This document shows, in pieces, positions 1 through 9,500 of a DNA stretch of 64,000 nt. The first letter of the stretch is position 1. Each line of letters starts with the position of its first letter. The DNA lies in assembly GCA_004431415.1 (NCBI GenBank), contig QPMI01000527.1:124001-188000 (forward strand), given 5' to 3'. The position numbers and the translations under genes are program-made. A model generated the notes under the pieces. That model ran no database searches and was not told the DNA's origin. It worked only from the letters and a program-made list of their open reading frames with translations. The DNA is from Cyanophora paradoxa (lineage: Eukaryota > Glaucocystophyceae > Cyanophorales > Cyanophoraceae).

Positions 1-3000
1 GTGATCGGGAAGCTCTTCTCGGCGGACACGCTCCTCGGCGTCTTCCCCGTCCCCATCGACTCCCAGGTCCGAAGGGGGCGGACAGGCGAACACATAAGGA
101 CGGGAACAAGATCGGGCGTACAATAGGGCCTCCAATGAGCCTCTTATAGAAGCTGTCCTCCCCGCCACCATTCCTTCTCGCCTCCCCCGCCTCCACTCCC
201 TCCTAACCTCCTAACCCCCCGGCCCCGCGCAGACGCTCCTGGCCTCGATGGAGACGCTGGAGTCGACGGGGGTCGTGGAGCGCGTGCCCGCGGCGCTCAC
301 CCTCGCCAACATGCGCTCCGCCTTCTCCGCCCTCGACTCCCTCCAGTGGACCTTCGCCTCCAACATGGTCCGCTTCTCAACTAGCTAGCTTCTTGAATCT
401 ATATCTATTATTGTTGTTAGATCTCTTATTATTGTTAGTGGACCTTCGCCTCGAACATGGTCCCCGCGCCCCGCCCCCCTCTCTTATGAGATCTCTTACT
501 GTTAGATCTCTTACTTAGCTAACTAAGTAACCTGCTAGATCTTAGATCTTAGATCTTACTCAGATCTTCTTAGAGCTCTTATTACTGTTAGATCTCCCTC
601 CAGTGGACCTTCGCCTCCAACATGGTCCGCTTCTCAACTAGCTAGCTTCTTAGATCTCTTAGACTAACTTCTTAGATCTCGTATTGTTAGATCTGCTTTT
701 CCCTCTTCCTTGCTGTTGCTTATCTGAGTAAACTGACCCGCTACCTCAGGTCCACGAGGTGGCCCTCTCGCTCCTCACGTGCGCCATCCTCCCCTCCGCC
801 CCCTCTCCTCCCCGCCTCACGCGCGCCCCTCCCTGCCCGCAGGTACGCGTCGCGGTGCGAGATGCACAAGCGGATCGGGGAGTACCTCGAGGAACACTTC
901 AAGGGCGCCCCCGGTGCGCCAGGGAGGGAGCGGGGCAGCGCGTCCCAGCGCTTAGCAGCACTCTCCACGCCCTGCGCCAGGCGGCCCAGCCTGATAGACC
1001 CCCTAGCTCCAAGCACAGCAGCGCATTGCAGCGCGCCCGCGCTAGGGAAACAAACAGACTCGATTCCTACATCTTCCTAGCTCCACCACGCCCCCACTGC
1101 CCCTCTTACTCGTCCCAGCGCTTAGCAGCGCTCTCTGCGCGCCTTAAAGCGCCAGGCGGCCCAGCCTGCTAGACCTCCTAGCTCCAAGCAGAGCTTCGCG
1201 TTGCAGCCCGCCCGCTAGCGTCACCTCCCCACGACCTCAAATCCCCCCCTGCCCCCCTTTCTCAACTCCTCCCTCCTCTCCCCCCCCCCCCCCCCCCCCC
1301 CCCCCCAAGACGCGAGCGACCTAGACCCCCTAGCTCCAAGCAGAGCAGCGCGCCCGCGCAAGGGAAGCAGACTCGACTCCTGCATCCTCCTAGCTCCACC
1401 ACGCACCCACTGTCCCTCTTGCTCTTTCTCACTCGCCCGCTTTCCCCCCAGACGCGACGATGACGCTGGCGGACTACGTGGTCCTCTCCACGCACTTCGC
1501 CGAGGCCGGCGACTCCCCCGACGTCCTCGAGAAGGTCCCCCGCTTCCCTCCCTTCCTCCTCTCTCCCCTCACTGACTTCGCCCCTTCGGAAGGCCGTCTC
1601 CTACTCCCTCCGCGCCGGCTCCCTCGCCGAGAACAAGGTGCGGAGAAGCCCGACGAGCCTAGCTAGGCTTAGTACCTGAGCACTCTCCTCACCTTGCCTT
1701 TCTCACGCGCCCGCCCCCGCCCCCGCCCCCCCGCGCAGTTCTCGAACCAGGAGGCGTGCACGTTCTACCTGACGGCACTGCACCTCTGCGAGAAGCTCGG
1801 GGAGGCCCGCTCGCCCCGCGTCGCCCAGCTCTACCGCCGCCTCGGCGACGTCCAGGTCCGAGCCCGGCCGCTTTAAGCAGAATTACGTTTAGTTAGGTAG
1901 AAAGAAGAGCGCGCGAGCGAGCGGGGCCGCCGCTGCCTGCGCCTCGCCTGCCGGAGGCTTCTAGCTTACGAGTGGATTCTAAATTAGTAAGACCGATGAG
2001 CCATGAGCTAAGCTAGTTAGTTAGCTAGAATCGCATTTCGTAAGCTCACATCATCTCGCCCCGTGCGCAGTTCGTGCTGAACGACGTGGCGGCGGCGATC
2101 GCCTCCTTCGAGAAGTGCTTCGACCTCCTCGGCTTCCAGGTGAGAGGAAGAAGAAGGGAAGAAGAAGAAGACTCTCTAGGGAGAGCAATCTCTAGGGAGA
2201 GCAAGCGAGCTGTGCTCAGCTCTGGAGGGGGAGCTAGCTAGCTAGCGAGCTAGCTAGCTAGCTGGGAGGCGCCGGCTTGGCTCGCGTTTCCCGCCGGCTC
2301 GGCTCACGCCCCCTCTTCAGGTGCCGTCCTCCGGGGTGGGCCTCGCGGCGCGCATCTTCCGCGAGATCGTCGCCCAGGCCCGCAACCGCATCCGCAAGTC
2401 CGGCGTGCGTTGCTTGTTCGAACGGCTCTGTCGTGCGCCGAGGCCGACGCGCGCGCACCCCGCAGGCTCTGTACCGGAGGCTCGCGCAGCCGCCCCCCGC
2501 GGTGCCGCACGGCGGGACGGGCACGCACCGGCGCTCGCAGGGCCTCATCCCCAACTCGACGTCCAGCGCCCAGCTCAACTCGCCCGCCGGCGGCGCCGGC
2601 GTGGGCGGCGAGGGCGGCAGCGTCCCCCACACGGCCCACGGGACGCCGCGCACGCCCGGCGCGGGCGGCGCCGGCGCCGGCGGAGGCGGCGCGAGCGAGC
2701 GGCCGCGGTCGTTCGGGCCGGCCGTGCCCGGCCTGCCCGCGCCCCCCGCGGACCCCAACGCCGTCTCCAGCGCTCGCCCGCTCCGCGACATGGCCCGCAT
2801 CCTCTCCAAACTCTACCAGGTCCCTTTCTTTTAAGCTTCTTATGTAATCTATCCTTAAGCTTCTTGTGTAATCTATCTTAAGCTTCTCATGTAATCTATC
2901 TTTAAGCTTCTTATGTAATTTATCGTAAGCTTCTCATGTAACCTATCCTCAAGTTTCTCATGTAATCTATCTTTAAGCTCTACCAGATCCTCCCTCTCTC

Positions 3001-5626
3001 TCATTCCTCCTCTTCCTCCTCTAACTCTTCGCCCCTCTCTCAGGCCTACTTCCACGAGCGGACGCCGCTGAAGGGCGTGTACGTCGCCCTCTTCCTCCTC
3101 AACCGCGCCGAGGAGACGGGCGACTGCGCCCTCGCCGCCCTCCCCACCGCCCTCACGGTCCGCCCCGCCCCGCCCGCCCCGCCCCGTACTAGACCGTCTT
3201 TTAGACCGCACCGCCCCCCCCGTACGCTCACCGCTCCGCTCTGCCCCGCCCCGCCGCGCATCCCGTGCGGTATCCGCGGCTTAGATCTATGGCGGTATCG
3301 GCTAGGATCCTAAGAATCTTCTGCACCCCGCCCCGCCCGCCCCGCCCCGCCCCGCCCCGCTGTGCCTGACAACGCCGGCCCTGCCCCCCGCGCGCGCAGT
3401 GCCTGACGTGCCTGGTGAGCGGGATGGCGAGGCAGGCGCGCGAGTACTGCGCCCTCACCCTCCAGCTCTGCAACTACGTCGACGACCGGCCTTTGGTCGC
3501 CCAGGTCCGTAACGGAACAGCAGGAGCAGAGCATAGCACAGCGGAGCATAGCATAGCGGAGCATAGCATAGCGGAGCATAGCATAGCGGAGCGGCGGCCT
3601 GACCGGCCTTGGTTCGCTCGCGCAGGCGTACGCGTACCTGGCGTGGTACTTCGCGGTGACGGGCCAGTGGGGCGAGGCGGACGAGTCGATCCGCGCCGCC
3701 GTCGCCATCTTCGAGGAGCACGGGGACGGCAAGGAGAGCATGCAGCTGCTCTCGGCCCTCGCCGGCGTCGGCCACCTCTCCCGCATGCAGCAGGTGCGGG
3801 GCTAGCATAGCAGAAGAGGCCAGAAGCTTATGCTAGAAGAAGCTGACGCCCCGGGCGGCAGGCGCGCCCCGCCGAGGTCCTCGCGACGGTCCGGCAGCTG
3901 CGGGACGCGGCGGAGAGCATCGGCGACGTGGCGACGCGCTCCTTCGCGGTGGCGTGGGAGGCCGTGCTCCTCCTGCAGGCGGCCGAGCCCCGTGCCGCGC
4001 TGGACGTGCTCGTGGGCAGCCAGCCGCGGCGGGCCTTGGGCCTCGACGAGAAGGACGCGGCGCCCTCGCCGCCGGCGCCGGCGCCCTCCGTCGGCACGCA
4101 GTCGCGCCGCGCCATCGGCGCCGTCGACGCGTACGCCGGCGGCCGCTCGGCGCGATTCCCGCGGGGCCCGTGGGCGGGCCCGTCGCCGCGGCGGCCGCCG
4201 CCGTCGCCGAGGCGGAGGAGGACGCGGACGGCGGGCCCGGGGTCGACGTCTCCGAGTCGGCGCCGGAGGGCCAGGCCTACCGCCGCGAGGTCGGCTGGTG
4301 CGCCCTGGTCGCCGTCCTCACGGCCCTGGGCGACGTCCCGCACGCCCTCGCGCACGCCCGGAGCCTCGCGGAGCTGGCGGGGACCGGAGCCCCCGCCGGG
4401 CTCTCCTGGGAAGCCGCCGTCGTCCTGACGGCGGCCGCCGACGCCATCTGCGACCTCATCGACGCCGTCCGCGCCTCCCCGGCCGTCGCCGCCGCCGCGG
4501 CGGCCGCGGCTGCAGCCTCCGCGGCCTCCCCGACGCCCCCGCCCCGCACCACCTCCTCCTCCTCGACCTCCCCGGAGCCCCGACCCGACCCCGTCCGCCC
4601 CGCCGCCTCCGCCCCCGCCTCCGCCATGGCCCTCGGCATGGGGGCCATCAACAGCCGGCCGCCCCCGTCCGCCCTGCCCCTCCCCTCCCCGCCCCCGCCG
4701 GCGGCGCCCCCGGCGCCCTCGGCGGCGGCCGCCGCCTCGACGGTGGCGATGCTGGTGCGGGCCCTGCAGGCGGTCGGCCGCATGATCGACCGCATGGTGG
4801 CGACGACGGGCAAGGGCTCCTCGGTCCTGCGGCCCCGCGCCCTCCTCGTCAAGGGCCAGCTCGCCTGGGCCGCCGGCGACGCGCGCGCGGCGGCGCTGCA
4901 CTGGACCGACGCGGCGGAGCTCGCCTCGCGGCTGCTGATGCCCGAGGACCTCGCCCTCGCCTACTTCCACCTGGCGCGGCGGGCGGGGACCTCGGACGGG
5001 CCCCTGACCGCCATCCGCGCCGACCGCGCCCGGCGGCTCTTCGCAGCCACCGGCAACTCTTGGTGCGCGTTCCTTGGACATGGGAAGTGTGAGGTGGACC
5101 GTGTGCGTGGCTGACCACTCCCGCGCGCAGGCTCTTCGGTCGGGCGATGACGGAGGTCCACGTGGTGACGCCCTCTGCGGCCCGCGCGGCCGCCCAGGCC
5201 CGCGAGGCGAGGCAGGCGGCCGCCGCCGCCGCTGCCGCCGCCGCCGCCTCCGCCCCCGCCGCGTCGTCGTCGGCGGCGTCCGCGAGCCCGCAGCGGCAGC
5301 CGCGGGCCTCGGCCAACATGTCGCCCCCGCCCCACCCGGCGGCCGCCGCCTCGTCCTCCTCGCCGCCGCCGGCCCCGCAGGCGCCGGCCTCGCCGGCGGG
5401 CAGCGGCAGCAGCTCCGTGGCGACCTCTGCCGCCCGGAGCCGGGCCGCCTGGGGCTCGCCGGCCCCGGGCCCCAACCCGGCCCCGGCCTCCCTGGACCCG
5501 GGGCCCCCGCCCGTCCTCTCCGCCCCCGTCTCCCAGTCCGGCTCCGCCCTCTCCGACGGCTCGGCCCAGGGGGCCCCGCCCCCGCCCGAGCCGGCGCCGG
5601 CCCCCGCCGTCCAGATGCGCCCCTAG
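1..5626 (+). CDS. A1: 3' part of a soluble adenylyl cyclase-like ATPase/TPR gene (5' end outside window)
   Basis: Fifteen exons can be read: 1-66, 233-367, 750-778, 843-913, 1452-1534, 1593-1637, 1739-1855, 2071-2139, 2321-2404, 2466-2819, 3044-3157, 3400-3504, 3626-3793, 3862-5062 and 5131-5626 (stop TAG 5624-5626). The window opens inside the protein. Joining exons 2 to 4 gives WTFASNMVHEVALSLLTYAS followed by a histidine, then IGEYLEEHF. This matches the pattern after the P-loop ATPase of class III soluble adenylyl cyclases (ADCY10 type) and related STAND ATPases, where a Q/HEVAY motif leads into TPR repeats. Later exons are helical and TPR-like (ALHLCEKLGEARSPRVAQLY, AYLAWYFAVTGQWGEAD). 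Exon 10 carries a Gly/Ser/Pro-rich insert and the last exon an Ala/Pro-rich tail. The cyclase and P-loop domains would lie upstream and are not seen. Against copy A2, one base is missing near 4161-4172, shifting the frame; the shifted frame then stays open to the end, so this may be a sequencing error. Another STAND-TPR protein is possible. Confidence 0.62.
338..650 (+). repeat. Three copies of an exon end within A1 intron 2
   Basis: The end of exon 2 plus the first bases of its intron (338 to about 392) recurs almost exactly at about 596-650, and a shorter version (TGGACCTTCGCCTCGAACAT) lies at 437-463. Each copy ends with the ATG|GTCC donor context, so each could act as an alternative 5' splice site. 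The DNA between them is dense in AGATCT and CTAG palindromes. Confidence 0.75.
1280..1306. repeat. Poly(C) run in A1 intron 4
   Basis: About 27 consecutive C in the intron between the exons at 843-913 and 1452-1534. The paralogous intron in A2 has no C run here but a G25 run at 30621-30645, so homopolymers arose separately on opposite strands of the two copies. Confidence 0.9.
1535..1592 (+). other. 58-bp intron present in A1, absent from A2
   Basis: In A1 the coding sequence GAG AAG / GCC GTC TCC is split by a 58-bp GT-AG segment. In A2 (30901-31028) the same codons are continuous. The intron length is not a multiple of three, so retention would shift the frame. GAAG occurs immediately before the intron and as its last four bases, as expected if a gained intron duplicated a short target. 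Precise loss from A2 is the alternative. Confidence 0.85.
3527..3590 (+). repeat. Tandem repeat in A1 intron 12
   Basis: An imperfect short tandem repeat with unit near AGCATAGCATAGCGG fills most of the intron between the exons ending at 3504 and starting at 3626. The A2 intron (32825-32924) holds a shorter, diverged version. No coding potential is evident. Confidence 0.8.
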
Positions 5627-6006
5627 GCCTGACTAGCTCTCGCCCCTATAGCTAGCTGCGGCTTTTTTAGTATGCCTGTACATGTGTAAATGTGAGCGCG
5701 GCTCAGCGTCGGGGTACAGAGCGACCGAATTCGGGTACTAGCGCGGTCGATCGCGAGCGGGGTACAGAAAGGTAGACATCGATGTCAACAACCTGTACCC
5801 CCCTGCGCGCGGCACACGACGTCGACGCAGCCGCGCGCGGCGCCGGCGAAATGCTGGCGCGCGCCGTGGCCATGCACGGACGAATTCGAAGCTTGAGACA
5901 CCGCGAGGGATACAGAGCGACAGGTGGTGGGTATGGCATTTAAATTTAAATTTCGATTTCGAACTACGTATACGTATTCAACGATCAATTTGCAATGCTG
6001 GATCAA
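5627..6006. other. A1 3' flank, intergenic
   Basis: No gene seen. The first 80 bases match the 3' flanks of A2, A3 and A4 (a T-rich tract, then TACATGTGTA and CAGCGTCGGGGTACAGAGCG). Relative to A3, A1 carries an extra TAGCTA at about 5649, turning CTA into CTA-TAG-CTA. The rest is rich in short palindromes (AAATTT, TACGTA, ATCGAT). Confidence 0.7.
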
Positions 6007-6364
6007 TTTTGTCCTCCGCTTCTTAGTGATGTATACGTAATTCCTCTAGCTTCGATATTGATGGTATCTCTAGCTCTGGCTCTTCTTCGTGTCAGTCATC
6101 CTCTGTCCCTATATAGCTAGATCTGCTCGATTTATCGTCTCTTCAAATTCTCGATATCGATCTGTCTCGAGCTCTGTGTCTTTTCTTTTTTATTGTCGAT
6201 TAATATTTTGGCTCTTTGTCTTATCTTTCTTTGTGCTCTTGTCTTAGTTATTTTGCTTTTTTGTCTTTATAATTATGCCCCCTGGGCAGCCCCCGCAGTG
6301 CTGGTGACAGCCTGGTGTCTAGACTCTAGAGACGTCGACTGTGGCCGGTAATTCACCAAAAAAA
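6007..6364 (+). mobile_element. 5'-truncated LINE 3'-end fragment with 13-bp target duplication
   Basis: This 358-bp stretch is the 3' end of the LINE family seen in full at 13390-20392 and ends in poly(A). It is bounded by an exact 13-bp direct repeat, AATGCTGGATCAA, at 5994-6006 and 6365-6377. Compared with the clean copy at 56906-57204 it has at least five extra 6-bp blocks of the form reverse complement of X then X: after GTA, GAT, ATT, TTA and GAC. Several imperfect insertions lie beside them. No intact ORF remains. Confidence 0.9.
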
Positions 6365-6529
6365 AATGCTGGATCAAATTGTAAGCATCACCTGTACCCC
6401 CTCGAGGCAGCTTGCACTTGCGGTGGACTGCCTCGTTCGGGTGCGGGCGAAGCTTGAAGTACGTGAGCGCTAGCTAGCAAGCAGAATTCGTACGCTCGCC
6501 TAGGCCGTTTCGACGTCGACTCGGCGAGG

Positions 6530-9500
6530 ATGTCCGGGATAGGCCGCGGGCGCGGCCGGTCGGCGCGTCCTGGTGCGTCGCGCGCGCTCCGATTCTCGCC
6601 CTCGAAGTCCCGCGCGTCGCTGACCGCGACCGGCTCTCCAGCTGGATGCATATGGCTCCCGAGTGAAATGGATGCGACGTCAGTTGCAACGCCGACGTCA
6701 ACCGCCTCGGCAGTTACCTTTGTCCCGTATGGAAGCGGTGCGTAGACCTCACTATTAGGCTAGGACGCTCCCAGCTGCCGGACGCTGTCGCGCTCATGCA
6801 TCCGCAGGCTCTGCCTCGCCGATGGCCGCCGCCGTGGCCAGCGACGACCGCGTGCCGCTTCTCGCCGCAGCGCAGAGCACTTCGCCATCCAGCGCTGAGC
6901 TGGCGCCGGCCTCGGCGCCCGAACGGAAGGCCGCCTCTAGCACAGCGCCCGCGTCCGCCGCGGCTTCACTTGGAGCTGGAGCGGCTGGCGAGGCAGCCGG
7001 GGCCGGAGCCGCCGGAGTCGGCCATCTGCAGCCGGCTGGCTCTGCTAGCGCGGCGTCGCCCGGGGTCGAGCAGTGGTTCCATGCGGCTACTACGGGGGAC
7101 GTCAACGTGCTTCGGTGCCGCCCCCCGCCCCCCCCCCCTTCTCGTACCCCCCTGCCACGCCTGCGAGGGGCCCAGATCTAAATCCCCCGTCTTCCATCCA
7201 CCGCGCTATTTCCTTTCTCCCTCCGCGCTCCACCGCCCCCCCCCCCCCCCCCCTTCCCTCCGCTCCCCCCCCTCCGCCCCCACACACACACATCCTACCC
7301 CTTCCCTCTCCCACTCCCACCATCCCCAACCCCCACCCCACCCCAGTTTACCCCCACCTTCCACTCCACCCCCCTCCCTCCCTCCCCCTTCCGCCCCCCC
7401 CCCCCCCCCCCCCCCCGCCGCCCCCGCCGCCCTCGTACATTGGATCGAATGGCCTCGCAGGGCGATGCTGGAAGGAGGCCAGCCGGTCGATTCAACGAAC
7501 AAGGAAGGCCTCACCGCGCTCTACATCGCATGCGAGAACGGCCACGAGGCCGCAGCGCGGCTCCTCCTCGAGCGTGGCGCAGACTCGATGCTGCCTTGCG
7601 GCGATAGGGGCAGGCTCCCGATTCACGCCGGAGCCGCTGGCGAGCACGAGCCCATCGTGAGGTGCCCTGCAGGAATCCTGCATCATCCTTGTCAAGTGCA
7701 AACTGCCCTGCAGGCTTCTGCTGGGGCGCGGGATGCCTGTGGATGCGAAGACCAAACGAGGGGCTACGGTACTCTACATTGCATGCCAGGAAGGTCGGGA
7801 GGCTGTGGCGCGGCTCCTGCTCGAGCGCGGGGCGGACCCCGCGCTGTGTGATGAAAGAGGCTGGCACCCCCTCCACGCCGCTGCAGACTCCGGGCGCACG
7901 GCCATTGTCAAGTGCGGCGGGCCCCGTTCTGCTTTCCGCTGTCGGACTGCATGTGATCAGGTGCCGGCTGCAGGCTTCTGCTGGAGAGGGGGGCGCCGGT
8001 GGATGCGAAGAACAACTATGCTGTCACCGCTCTGTATTTAGCAGCTCAGAACAGTGACGTGGACGTCACACGGCTCCTGCTCGAGCACGGGGCGGACCCC
8101 GCGCTGTGTGACGAAAGAGGCTGGCACCCCCTCCACGCCGCTGCAGGGAACGGACATGGGGCCATTGTCAAGTGCGGCGGGCCAGGCTTTCTGCTGTCAG
8201 TCCGCGCGTGATCTCATTCCTCGGTCGCAGGCTTCTGCTGGAGCGCGGGGCGCCAGTGGATGCGAAGACCAACAGTGGGCGCACGGCGCTCCACATGGCA
8301 TGCACGCTGGGCCATGTGGACGTCGCACGGCTCCTGCTCGAGCACGGGGCAGACCCGTCGCTGCCCGACGAAGATGGCCAGCACCCCCTCCACGCCGCTG
8401 CAGGGAACGGACATGGGGCCATTGTCAAGTGCGGCGGGCCGTGCTTTTTGCTTTCAGTCCACACTTGCTCTCATTCCCCGACCGCAGGATTCTGCTGGAG
8501 CGCGGGGCGCCTGTGGATTCAAAAGACAAAGAAGGTGGCACTGCGCTTTTCATGGCAAGCGTAATGGGCGATGAGGACATCGCACGAATCCTGCTCGAAC
8601 ATGGAGCGGACACCATGCTCTCATGTGACGCTGAAAGTGACCCTGAAAATTGCGATCTGCTGCCCATTCATGCAGCATCCTTGGCCACGAAGAACATATC
8701 TCTCGTGAAGTTTGTACCAGATTTAAACCTGCATCCACCCAGCAATTATCTTAATGAGCCCTCTGCAGGCTTCTCCTCGAACGTGGAAACCCTGCAGCTG
8801 TAACGGCTGCCTGCACTCTCAACTCGAGAAAAGGGACGACGTTATTGCACATTGCCGCCTGTCAAGGATATGTTGATATCATTCGGTAAATGGCTGCGGC
8901 AGCCCATCGGGTGTCTGGCCACGGCAGCCTTGATGACTCAGTGATCTGGGGGTGGTGTGCATGCAGATTGTGTCTGGAGCACGGGGCAGTGCTGGAAGCG
9001 GAAAATGATCGCGGCTGGACACCGCTAATGGACGCCATCTGGGCGGGGGAGGCGCCAGTGGCACGCTCTCTTCTGGAGGCGGGCGCTGCGTGGGACACGG
9101 AGGACAAGGAGGGAGTGACAGCTCTAGAGCTCGCCCTCCGTTGGCGGCAAGGCGCCTTCCTCAACCCCTTCCTCGACTGTCCGCGCGTCTTGTTCACCGC
9201 AGCCAAGCTTGCATCTATTTGCGAGCAAATCATTGCCGCTGTCGGAGCTGAGTGTAATCCTGCCGCTGTCGTTGCCAAGTTTCCCTCGCACAAGCTCCAC
9301 TGTGCCCTCCACCTCGCCCGGCTTCTCGAGGTCCGGCGACCCCCGGGCTCGTCCCATTCATGCTTTTATTTCTTTTTATACATCACGCGCGTACGTATCG
9401 CAGAGAGCGGCCAAGGCAAACCCCGACCAGGCTTCTGTCATCCTTGAACACCGCGATGAAGCCATCAACGTCGCTTACCAGGTGACTTGCTTGTTCATTT

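Noticed and set aside
2230-2270. GCTAGC runs as a regulatory array
   Set aside because: They lie in an intron and match the general excess of short palindromes and CTAG repeats here; no conserved spacing was seen in A2.
3830-5092. Arg/Gly/Ala-rich open frames of several hundred residues on both strands within A exons
   Set aside because: They are alternative frames of GC-rich coding exons. The chosen frame is supported by splice phases and by paralog conservation.
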